Origin: Branchiibius cervicis
Lineage (GTDB): Bacteria > Actinomycetota > Actinomycetes > Actinomycetales > Dermatophilaceae
NCBI RefSeq assembly: GCF_042661605.1
Contig: NZ_JBHSWJ010000002.1
Span: forward strand, 3,596,001 to 3,660,000
Length of the DNA: 64,000 nt
Reading direction: 5' to 3'
The notes under the pieces are model-generated. The model searched no databases and was not told the DNA's origin. It worked only from the letters and a program-made list of their open reading frames with translations. Position numbers and translations under genes: made by a program. Shown piece by piece: positions 17,254 to 25,613 of this stretch. The stretch's first letter is position 1, and every line of letters begins with the position of its first letter.

Positions 17254-18735
17254 GTGGAACTCACCGAATACCTGACGTACGACGCGACGAGCCTGGCCGC
17301 GAAAGTCGCCGACGGTGAGGTGAGCGCCGCCGAGTTGCTCGCTCTGGCCCAGCAGCGCGCCGACCAGGTCAACCCGAAACTGAACGCCATCGTGCGGCGG
17401 ATGGACGCGATTGCCGAGCGACGGGTGAAGGAGCCGCTTGCCGGACCGTTCGCGGGAGTTCCCTTCCTCATCAAGGATCTACTGCAGGAGTATGGCGGTC
17501 TGCCGACCAGTCACGGCACCGCCGCGATGCGCAACGCCACGGCCGCCGAGCATTCGGCGGTCGTGCAGAAGTTCCTGGACGCGGGCGTCGTCATCTTCGG
17601 CAAGACCAACACGCCCGAGCTGGGCTCGAAGGGCATCACCGAATCCGCCCTGTGGGGGCCGTGCCGCAATCCGTGGGACCTGAGCCGTACGCCGGGCGGC
17701 TCATCCGGCGGTTCCGCGTCGGCGGTCGCCGCCGGGATCGTACCGGCGGCCGGTGCCAATGACGGGGGTGGGTCGATCCGGATTCCCGCGGCGTGCTGCG
17801 GGTTGGTGGGCCTGAAGACCAGCCGCGGCCTGACGCCGTTCGGGCCGGTGGACGGCGATCCGCTGCTCGGGTGGGTCACCCAGGGGGTCGTCTCACGCAC
17901 GGTCCGCGACACGGCCGGCTTCCTCGATGCCATCGTCGGGCCGAACAAGTACGAGGGTGCGCAGATCGTCCAGCCTGCAGTGCCGTTCAGCACGGCGATC
18001 GAGACCGCTCCCACCGGTCTGCGGATCGGCTACTCCGCCACGTCGGCCATCAACCCCTCGCCGGACCCGGACGCGGTCCGTGCGGTCGAGGAGGCCGCCC
18101 AGCTGCTCACCGACCTGGGTCACCGGGTCGAGGAGGTGGATCCGCCGTACGACGACGCGCAACTGTCCCGGGACTTCCTCACCATCTGGTTCGCGCAGCT
18201 GTTCGGCCAGGTGACCCGGATCAAGGAGATGTACGGCGCATCGGACGCCGACTTCGAGCCGGACACGCTCGCCGTCGCCGAGCTGGGCCGCGCCACCGGT
18301 ATCGGGCCGGTCTTCATGGCGATGGAGCGGATCCATGAGTTCACCCGTTCGCTGGTCGACTACCAGGACACCCACGACCTGCTGCTGACCCCCACCTTGG
18401 CGAAGGTGCCCCTCAAGGTCGGCGAGACAGAGACCCCGCACGCGTTGCAGGTCGGATCCCGGGTCATCGCCAAAGCCCGCGCCGGGAAGCTGCTGGCGCT
18501 CAGCGGACTCGCGGATGATCTGGTGGAGCAGGCTCTCGGCTGGGTGCCCTACACCCAGCTGGCGAACATGACGGGCCGGCCGGCGATCAGCGTGCCGCTG
18601 CACTGGACCGACGACGGAGTCCCGCTCGGTGTGCAGTTCGTCGGACGGCTCGGCCAGGACGGCGGACTTCTCGCTCTTGCAGCGCAATTGGAGCAGGCAG
18701 CGCCGTGGGCCGGCCGATATCCCGCACCCTGTTGA
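17254..18735 (+). CDS. Amidase (amidase-signature family)
   Basis: 493-aa hydrolase of amides with the Ser-cisSer-Lys triad: K74 in FLIKDLL, cis-serine at 150-151 in GGSSGGSAS, and nucleophile S174 in GGGSIRIPA. No GatBC genes are nearby, so it is probably a catabolic amidase rather than GatA. GTG 17254 is chosen because the protein then begins ELTEYLTYDATSLA as in relatives. A TACTCT box lies 7-12 bases upstream, so the transcript may be leaderless. An in-frame ATG at 17194 is less likely. Confidence 0.9.
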   Translation: MELTEYLTYDATSLAAKVADGEVSAAELLALAQQRADQVNPKLNAIVRRMDAIAERRVKEPLAGPFAGVPFLIKDLLQEYGGLPTSHGTAAMRNATAAEHSAVVQKFLDAGVVIFGKTNTPELGSKGITESALWGPCRNPWDLSRTPGGSSGGSASAVAAGIVPAAGANDGGGSIRIPAACCGLVGLKTSRGLTPFGPVDGDPLLGWVTQGVVSRTVRDTAGFLDAIVGPNKYEGAQIVQPAVPFSTAIETAPTGLRIGYSATSAINPSPDPDAVRAVEEAAQLLTDLGHRVEEVDPPYDDAQLSRDFLTIWFAQLFGQVTRIKEMYGASDADFEPDTLAVAELGRATGIGPVFMAMERIHEFTRSLVDYQDTHDLLLTPTLAKVPLKVGETETPHALQVGSRVIAKARAGKLLALSGLADDLVEQALGWVPYTQLANMTGRPAISVPLHWTDDGVPLGVQFVGRLGQDGGLLALAAQLEQAAPWAGRYPAPC

Positions 18736-18743
18736 GGGCATCG

Positions 18744-19707
18744 TCAGAGTTGCACGCCGTTGCGTTCCGACCACGCGATGAATTCGTGGATCAGGGCGTC
18801 ACCGGGTAGGCCGAATCTGCGCAGGCCCGCCGCCCAGTCCAGTCGATTCACGACGTACTTCAGCGGCCACTGCAGGATGCCGGCCACGTCGACGCCGGCG
18901 GGTTGGGTCAGTTCACGGGGGTCGGCAGATCGGCGACCGGGCCGCCGTACGTCAACGGCTCGGGTGCGGCGACGTAGTGATCACCCGGTGCTGCGTCCCG
19001 CCACGGGTCCATGGGGTAGTAGTGCGCACCGTGCAGGTATCCGTCGACCTCGGCGCGGAAGGCCGCCGGGTTCGCCAGCGGGTTGGCGGCGTTGCAGATG
19101 ACATCGTTCTGGTTGCAGTTCTCCGAGACCTGCACGTCACCGAAGTCCCGAGGTGGGGAGGCCGTGATGCCCGGCACCGATGCCAGCACCGTCAGGTATC
19201 CGCCGGCCCATCCCTCGATTCCGTTGCGGGACATCGGTCGTCGCGGATCTCCGTAGAGTACGGCGTTCACCTGGTCGTGCGGTACCTCGTCGGAATGGGC
19301 GAAGTGCTCGGCGGCGTCGCCGGCGATCAGTGCTCCGAAGGAGTAGCCGAGCAAGGTGATGTGCGCCGCGGGGCACGCGGCGTGGAAGGACCGGACCCGT
19401 TGCACGACGACCGGGACGGTATGATCCACCGTCCAGTCCAGGGTGTGCGGCTGGATGACGCCGACGATCGCATCGTCGTACGGGATGAACTCGGTGCGCC
19501 ATCCGGCGCGATGCGGCAATGTGGCAAAGGAGGGTCCCCTCGTGGCGGCGCGGTAGCCGTCAGTGAGGAAAACGACGTTGCTGCAGTCGGATTCGGCGCT
19601 GGGCTGCACGGTGGGCAGCGACGCCAGTTCGGTGGACCCGGGGGCGGGTAGCCCGGACCGGCCGCGAAGAAGGCCAGCGCCGCCGCCGCGGTCAGGAGTC
19701 GGCGCAT
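18744..19707 (-). CDS. Secreted PE-PPE-domain serine hydrolase (two frameshifts)
   Basis: Alpha/beta hydrolase of the PE-PPE domain type (PF08237-like, cutinase/lipase relatives). An N-terminal signal peptide (MRRLLTAAAALAFFAAG) leads to a core containing the nucleophile motif GYSFG, NAVLYGDPRRP, cysteine-containing ENCNQNDVICN and HYYPMDPW. The frame breaks twice: at the G5 run 19640-19644 (between signal peptide and core) and at the G5 run 18917-18921. Adding one base at each gives one continuous protein ending HEFIAWSERNGVQL at 18744. It lies 3 nt downstream of the LLM-hemerythrin gene, so it may be cotranscribed. Confidence 0.75.
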
Positions 19708-19710
19708 CCG

Positions 19711-21273
19711 TCAGGAGAACCCCAGCCGCGCCAGTGGCTCGACGAGTTCCTGCTCTTCGTACGACAGGTGGGACAGCAGCGTGTCGCTCAACAGGTCGAG
19801 CGCGTCCTGCAGCCGGTCCGGCCCGTCGGGTTCGCTGACGAACGCCACGAGCGCCCGGTCCACTCCGTCGAGCACACCGTGGATCACCCGGTGTTCCTCC
19901 TCGAGCCGGTCGATCACCGGGTCCAGGGACGGCTGGGCGGAGCGCAGGTGCGGGAAGACGCTGACGTCCTCGATCGTGTGGTGCGTGGTGACCACCCGGC
20001 AGTACTGCGCGCAGTAGACCCCCGCTGTCCAGTTGTTCTGCCGCATCGTGGATTCGTTGATGGCAGAACGCGCTTCGGCGACATCCAGCTGCCCGGCGAT
20101 CACCTGGTCGACGATCCCGCGAAGCTGCTCCAGCTCCTTGCGCAACTGGTCGTGGACGTCCACCAGGTGTTGTCCGCTGGCCTGCTCGTGCGGCGTGTAG
20201 AGACGGGCCGGGTCGGGGCTGGGAACGTGCGGCCGGGTCGACTCGTCCCAGGGCTGTTCGCTCGAACGCCGGGTCACCGGGTCAGGGGTGGGTACGACGG
20301 TCAGCGGTGCCGCTTCGATCGTCGCCTTCCCACGCGCAGCTGCCGGGATTTCGTCGGCCAAGGCTCCCAGGGGCAGCGGGTCATCGGGAGTCGAAGAACG
20401 TTCCGCCGCAACGAGTTCCCGTACTCCGGGGGCAACCTCTCCGGCGAACCGCCGAATGGTGTCGGGGTCGTCCGAGGCCAGGATGTAGGTCGACATGCCG
20501 CTGTCCACCGTGAGTTCGGCCAGCTGCTCGATCCATTCGCGGGCCGAACCGGTGGGGAAGCCGTCGTAGCTGCCGAAGCGTCCCATGATGTTGTACAGAC
20601 GGGTGACGTCGGACGGGGAGCGTCCCGCGGCGAGTGCCGCCTCGTCGATGGCACGGTTCATGTCGTCGAGAACGTCCGGCGCGGCGTACGACGAACTCGG
20701 CAGCCAGCCGTCGGCCAGCCGGCCGGTGATCCGCAACATCCGCGGTTTGTACGCGCCGATCCAGATGCCGATCCGGTGAGCGGGAGCCGGCCCCGGCCGG
20801 ATGCCCCGCACGTCGTAGTGCGTCCCGGGATGCTGCACGGCGTGCCCGCCCAGGGGAGCCCAGATGCCGCGGATGACCTCAATGCCCTCGACCAGCGCAT
20901 CGACCGACTCCTTCGCGCTCAGCTTCGGCCCGCCGGCCGCCGCGATCGCGTCGTGGAAACCGCCGGCGCCCAGGCCGAGTTCCACCCGGCCGCCGGACAG
21001 GACATCCAAGGTTGCGGCCGCGCGGGCCAGCACGACCGGGGGCCGCAGCGGCAGGTTGGCGACGTTGGGCGCCACCTGCACGCGCTGGGTGCGCGCGGCG
21101 ATCACCGACAGAAGCGTCCAGGCGTCCAGCATCGGTGAGTACGGGTGGTCCTGGACGCTGACCAGATCGAGACCGACGTCCTCGGCGAGCAGCGCCAGGT
21201 CCACGACGCGGTGGGCATCGGAAGCATCCGGGGTGGGGAACAACCCGAATTTCAGTTCGTGCCCGTAGTCCAT
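19711..21273 (-). CDS. LLM-class flavin oxidoreductase fused to a hemerythrin domain
   Basis: 520 aa. Residues about 1-330 form a luciferase-like monooxygenase (probably F420- or FMN-dependent; KFGLFPTPDASDA, GRVELGLGAGGFHDAI). After a proline-rich linker, residues about 370-515 form a hemerythrin HHE domain with histidine/acid ligands in HHTIED (about 431-436), FPHL (442), EEEHRVIH (461-465) and SHLSYEEQEL (about 502-509). ATG 21273 follows GGAGGTC. The fusion suggests oxygen- or NO-linked redox chemistry, but the substrate is unknown. The divergent gene starts at 21401. Confidence 0.88.
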   Translation of the reverse strand: MDYGHELKFGLFPTPDASDAHRVVDLALLAEDVGLDLVSVQDHPYSPMLDAWTLLSVIAARTQRVQVAPNVANLPLRPPVVLARAAATLDVLSGGRVELGLGAGGFHDAIAAAGGPKLSAKESVDALVEGIEVIRGIWAPLGGHAVQHPGTHYDVRGIRPGPAPAHRIGIWIGAYKPRMLRITGRLADGWLPSSSYAAPDVLDDMNRAIDEAALAAGRSPSDVTRLYNIMGRFGSYDGFPTGSAREWIEQLAELTVDSGMSTYILASDDPDTIRRFAGEVAPGVRELVAAERSSTPDDPLPLGALADEIPAAARGKATIEAAPLTVVPTPDPVTRRSSEQPWDESTRPHVPSPDPARLYTPHEQASGQHLVDVHDQLRKELEQLRGIVDQVIAGQLDVAEARSAINESTMRQNNWTAGVYCAQYCRVVTTHHTIEDVSVFPHLRSAQPSLDPVIDRLEEEHRVIHGVLDGVDRALVAFVSEPDGPDRLQDALDLLSDTLLSHLSYEEQELVEPLARLGFS

Positions 21274-21400
21274 GCCGACCTCCTTCGGACAGCCTAGAAC
21301 CGGCGACAGATGCCGGGGCTCGCGGAGCAGTAGAAGGTGCCGTGAAAGAATTGCGGCAACGGCGCACGCACAGGGGCGGCGCCTGTCAGAGGAGCACTTC

Positions 21401-22519
21401 ATGCTGCACGTCGACATTCCCTCCATTGCCGCGATCCGCGAGCTCGCCGACATCCAGTCCCCGGGGTGCGTTTCGATCTACGTACCGACCGGCACGACGC
21501 GTGATGACGCGGCGCAGGCCCGCATCGAGTTGAAGAATGCTCGTGACGAGGCGGTGGCGATCCTGAAGGACACCGAGCTCGAGCGCGGTCGGCTCGGGTT
21601 GATCACCGACGCATTGGATGACCTGATCGACGATGAGAACTTCTGGTCGTATCAAGCTCGTTCGCTCGCGGTGTTCGTTGACGGCGATCACCTCACCAGC
21701 TTCCGGCTGCCCAACGAATTGTCCTCCCGGGTAGATGTGTCCGACCGCTTCTTGCTCAAGCCGCTGCTGCGCACGGTCACCTTCGCCCAGACGGCGTTCG
21801 TCCTGGCGTTGTCGCAGAATGCCGCCCGGCTGGTCGAGATCGTTCCGGACACCGCCGCGGAAACCATCACGGTGCCTGATCTGCCGACCGACGCGGCCTC
21901 GCACGTCGGCAAGTCCTCGATCAAGGACCGCGCACCCGTCCGTCGGCTGCAGGGCTCGGAAGGGCAGAAGGTGCGGTTGCGCCAGTACGCCCGGGGCGTC
22001 GACCAAGCGTTGCGCCCCTTGCTCACCGGCTCGGGAATCCCGCTGATCCTGGCCAGCACCCAGCCGTTGGACGGCATCTACCGGTCGGTGAACAGCTACA
22101 GCGGCCTGGCGCCGCAATCGATCGAGGGCAACCCCGACGAGCTCAGCGACCAGCAGCTGGCCGAGGCGGCGCGGCCGATCCTTGATGAGATCTACGCCGG
22201 ACAGGTGCAGGCCTTCAACGACCGCTTCGCGACGTTTACGTCGCAGGGCCGCGCGATCACCGACCTCAGTGACATCGCCCGAGCAGCGACGGCCGGAGCT
22301 GTCGACGTCATCGCCTTCGACATCGACGCCGTGGTCAACGGCACGGTCGATGAGCAGGGCGCCATCACGGTGGAGGACACCGACACGGCCGACAACTACG
22401 GCGTGGTCGATGAGATCATCCGCCGCGCGGTACGCGCCGACGCCGGGGTGCTGGCCGTGCGCGCTGCGGATTTGCCGGCGCAGACTCCGGCCGCCGCGTT
22501 GCTGCGTTACACGCTGTAA
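21401..22519 (+). CDS. baeRF-like protein (bacterial archaeo-eukaryotic release-factor family)
   Basis: 372-aa soluble protein resembling the bacterial aeRF1-related families, thought from comparative genomics to rescue or terminate stalled ribosomes. Landmarks are the start IRELADIQSPGCVSIYVPT, the central FVLALSQNAARLVEI, and the C-terminal region with ATAGAVDVIAFD and AGVLAVRAADLP. I infer the family from overall pattern, not from a single diagnostic motif. ATG 21401 follows AGAGGAGC. It is divergent from the LLM-hemerythrin gene across about 130 nt. Confidence 0.65.
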   Translation: MLHVDIPSIAAIRELADIQSPGCVSIYVPTGTTRDDAAQARIELKNARDEAVAILKDTELERGRLGLITDALDDLIDDENFWSYQARSLAVFVDGDHLTSFRLPNELSSRVDVSDRFLLKPLLRTVTFAQTAFVLALSQNAARLVEIVPDTAAETITVPDLPTDAASHVGKSSIKDRAPVRRLQGSEGQKVRLRQYARGVDQALRPLLTGSGIPLILASTQPLDGIYRSVNSYSGLAPQSIEGNPDELSDQQLAEAARPILDEIYAGQVQAFNDRFATFTSQGRAITDLSDIARAATAGAVDVIAFDIDAVVNGTVDEQGAITVEDTDTADNYGVVDEIIRRAVRADAGVLAVRAADLPAQTPAAALLRYTL

Positions 22520-22524
22520 GGCGC

Positions 22525-22860
22525 TCAGCCCTTCATCGCGGTGGTCGTGCAGTCCTTGGTGGCGTCGGTGAGCAGGGTCTCATCCTTGTCATCGGCCTTC
22601 GTGCTCTTGTCGCCGGAGGCCATCGCCTTCAGGGTCTGCGTCGTGGCCTTGTCGTAGACCTTGTCGACGGTGCAGGAGGAGATCTTGTCGAGCATGTCGC
22701 CGCCGGCGGAGGCGTCAGCGCCGAGCGAGGACTTGAGCAATTTGCTGTAGCCGGACTTCACGTCGGCTTTCGCCGGCTTGTCGTCACCGCCGCATGCGGC
22801 GAGGCTGATCGGCGTCGCGATCAGCACGGAGACGGCGGCGACACGGGACAGCTTCTTCAT
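22525..22860 (-). CDS. Small secreted lipoprotein
   Basis: 111 aa, function not recognised. A type II signal peptide (MKKLSRVAAVSVLIATPISLAAC) ends in a clear lipobox, ISLAAC, so the mature protein should be lipid-anchored outside the membrane. The mature part is Lys/Asp/Thr-rich with two cysteines (SSCTVD and KDCTT) that could form a disulfide. ATG 22860 follows GGAGGAATC. The stop converges with the upstream gene, 5 nt away. Confidence 0.8.
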   Translation of the reverse strand: MKKLSRVAAVSVLIATPISLAACGGDDKPAKADVKSGYSKLLKSSLGADASAGGDMLDKISSCTVDKVYDKATTQTLKAMASGDKSTKADDKDETLLTDATKDCTTTAMKG

Positions 22861-22972
22861 CAGGATTCCTCCGAGCGGGCCGGGCCGTGGCCCAGCGATG
22901 GCAGTACGTCGCGCAGGTTTCGCGACCGATCGAAACGCTATCTGTGCGGAGCCTGTGCGACCTAGCTGGCGG

Positions 22973-22994
22973 GTGTCGGGACTTCCCCCGACAC
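22973..22994 (-). terminator. Hairpin after the left catabolic arm
   Basis: GTGTCGGG (22973-22980) pairs with CCCGACAC (22987-22994) across a six-base loop, just past the epimerase stop at 23001. There is no T-tract, so termination is likely but not certain. The remaining bases between here and the lipoprotein start hold nothing else I can identify. Confidence 0.4.
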
Positions 22995-23000
22995 GGCCGG

Positions 23001-24082
23001 TCATTCCAGGATCTTCTCCACACCTGAACCGGGCACCTCAGGTAGGTGAATCTGGTTGTCCCGCAGAGTCATTCCGCCCTGAACGGCACTGGCGGCGAAC
23101 CACCAGGGGGCATCGAGATCGCTGACGACGCTGGTCCCGTACGCCGACACCAGACTGGCTGCGGCCCCCACCCCGATCTCGGATTCCATCATGCAGCCGA
23201 CCATCGTGCCGAGGCCCTCGGACCGAGCCAGCTCGAGCAAGGTGCCGGCGGCCAGGAGTCCACCGCACTTGGCCAGCTTGACATTGACCAGGTCGGCCGC
23301 GCGGTGCCGGATCACGGCGACGAGGTCGTGCACGCTGAAGACCGCCTCGTCCGCCAGGATCGGCAACTCGACCCGGTCACTGACCCAGGCCAGGCCCTCG
23401 ATGTCCTCCCGGCGCACGGGCTGCTCGACCAACTCGATGCCGAGGTCGGCGTCCTCCAGCCCGCGGATCGCCCGGACTGCCTCCTGGGTGTCCACCCCTG
23501 GTTGGCGTCCAGCCGGATGGTGACGTCGGGACCGACCGCTTCCCGGATGGCCTTGACCCGGGCGACGTCCTGCTCGGCCGTGCCGGTACCGACCTTGGCC
23601 TTCAGCACCGAGAAGCCCTCGGCCGCCCGCTCTTTCGCGGCAGCGGCCAGCTCCTCTACGGTTCCAGCGGCCAGCGTCACGTCGGTTTCGACGACGCTCG
23701 GCGCGCTGCCGCCGAGTAGCTGCACCAGCGGAATCCCGGCGACCCGGGCGGCGAGATCGTGGAGTGCGACGTCGATCGCGCAGATCGCAGCCTCGTTGCC
23801 CGCCACGGCGCAGCGGACGCGATGGATCAGGTCGACATAATCGCGCGGGTCCGCTCCGATCAGTAGCGGCCCGAGCAGCTCCTCGACGCAGGCCCGGGTG
23901 CCTGGGATCGACGCCCCGGTGACCTGCCAGATCTGCGGCGCCTCGCCGTACCCGGTGTGCCCTTCGTCGTCGGTGATGGTGACCAGCAGCGAGTCGGACG
24001 TGGTCGTGCGCCGCAGCGCGGTGACGAACGGCGTGTGCAGCGGTGAACGAAGGATCGAGGTTCGGACGTCGGTGATGACCAC
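23001..24082 (-). CDS. Enolase-superfamily dipeptide epimerase / muconate-cycloisomerase-like (frameshift)
   Basis: Member of the MLE subgroup. Visible: the catalytic KAK pair (K161, K163), metal ligand D192 in RLDANQGW, metal-binding ELVEQP and ILADE, a second lysine in NVKLAKCGG, and a C-terminal SDLDAP. That DLD motif is typical of L-Ala-D/L-Glu and related dipeptide epimerases. The frame breaks after GWTP at the G3 run 23486-23488; one added base continues it as QEAVRAIRGLED. It is the last gene of the left arm, 19 nt after the aldehyde dehydrogenase. Start is GTG 24082. Confidence 0.8.
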
Positions 24083-24101
24083 GATCCGACGGTATCGCCG
24101 G

Positions 24102-25613
24102 CTACTTCTTCTTGAGGAACTGGTTGGCCCGCCCGTGCAGGGTGAGGATCAGCGTGCCCCACAACTTGTCCTCGGTCGCTCCGCGCTCGAAGGAGGTGAC
24201 GTTGAGCGCGGCCGGCATGAGTTGCTTCACCACCGACTTGGGCTGGGCGAACTCGCGCAGGCCGTCCTCACCGTGGATCCGCCCGATGCCGGACTGGCCG
24301 ACGCCGCCGAAGGGCAGGGAAGGGATGGCGGCGTAGACGAGTACGGCGTTGACCGCGGTCATGCCCGAGCGGATCTTGTCTGCGATCCGGGTGCCGTTCT
24401 TCTTACTGAACACCGCTGAGCCCAGGCCGTATTCGCTGGCATTGGTCAGATCGACGGCCTCCTGCGCGGACTTCACCTTGCGGACGGTGATCGTTGGACC
24501 GAAGGTTTCGTCGGTGACCGCCAACGCGTCTTCGGGTACGTCGACCAGCACGGTCGCGGGAATGAAGCCGTCGGTGACCTGGCCGCCGGTGAGGGCCTTG
24601 CCCCCGCGGGCGATCGCGTCGTCGATGTGTTTGCGGATCACGTCGACCTGGGCGGGCATCGTCATCGGCCCGTAGTCGACACCGGGCTTGACGGCCTGCG
24701 CTTGCTCGACCAGCTTGTCGACGAAGCGGTCGTAGACCTTCTCGTGCACGTAGGCGCGCTCGATACCGATACAGGTCTGCCCGGCGTTCCAGAAGGCGCC
24801 CCAGGCGGCCGCCTCGGCGGCCTTGTCCACGTCGGCATCCGCATCGACGATGATCGAGTCCTTGCCGCCGGCCTCGATGACGACCGGGGTCAGGGTCTCG
24901 GCGCAGGCGGCCATTACCTTCTTGCCGGTCCTGGTCGATCCGGTGAACGCTAGTTTGTCGACACCGCTGGTGCACAACGCGTTTCCGGTCTCCCCGAAAC
25001 CGCGGACGATCTGCAGCACGTCGTGGTCGGGCAGCACCTCGTGGAAGGCGTCCACCAGCCAGGTGCCGATCGCCGGGCTGAACTCCGAGGGCTTGAAGAC
25101 GACGGTGTTGCCCGCGGCCAGGGCGTAGGCGATCGAGCCCATCGGGGTGAAGACGGGGTAGTTCCACGGGCCGATGACCCCGACGACGCCGCGCGGCAGG
25201 TACTCCACGGTGGCCCGCTGGTTGACCATCACCAGACCGCTGGAGACGTGCCGTTTGCCCAGGACCTTCTTGGCGTGTTTGCTCGCCCAGGCCAGGTGCT
25301 CGATGGCCATGCCGACCTCGAGCGCCGCGTCGCCGTGCGGTTTGCCGGTCTCGGCGTAGACGACGTCCGCGAGTTGGTTCATCCGCCGGGCCAGGACCGC
25401 GCGCCACTGGTCGAGGTACTTGCCGCGGCCCTTGAAGCCCAGACCTGCCCACCAGTCCGCGGCCTCGCGGGCACGACCGACTGCGGCCTGGACAGCGGCG
25501 GCGTCGTCGATCGGGTAGGTGGCGTAGACGTCGCCGGTGGTCGGGTTGAAGCTGTCGAAGGTCTTCAGCTGCTCCTCGTCGGTAATGGCGGGGGCATCGG
25601 CGGTCAGGGTCAT
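24102..25613 (-). CDS. NAD(P)-dependent aldehyde dehydrogenase
   Basis: 503-aa aldehyde dehydrogenase oxidising an aldehyde to the acid. The catalytic cysteine is C281 in NAGQTCIG, the general base E247 in VIEAGGKDS and the oxyanion asparagine N151 in GPWNYP. The overall pattern is that of succinic-semialdehyde and related dehydrogenases. Its start codon shares one base with the stop of the GMC oxidoreductase gene, so the pair probably converts alcohol to aldehyde to acid. Confidence 0.92.
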   Translation of the reverse strand: MTLTADAPAITDEEQLKTFDSFNPTTGDVYATYPIDDAAAVQAAVGRAREAADWWAGLGFKGRGKYLDQWRAVLARRMNQLADVVYAETGKPHGDAALEVGMAIEHLAWASKHAKKVLGKRHVSSGLVMVNQRATVEYLPRGVVGVIGPWNYPVFTPMGSIAYALAAGNTVVFKPSEFSPAIGTWLVDAFHEVLPDHDVLQIVRGFGETGNALCTSGVDKLAFTGSTRTGKKVMAACAETLTPVVIEAGGKDSIIVDADADVDKAAEAAAWGAFWNAGQTCIGIERAYVHEKVYDRFVDKLVEQAQAVKPGVDYGPMTMPAQVDVIRKHIDDAIARGGKALTGGQVTDGFIPATVLVDVPEDALAVTDETFGPTITVRKVKSAQEAVDLTNASEYGLGSAVFSKKNGTRIADKIRSGMTAVNAVLVYAAIPSLPFGGVGQSGIGRIHGEDGLREFAQPKSVVKQLMPAALNVTSFERGATEDKLWGTLILTLHGRANQFLKKK

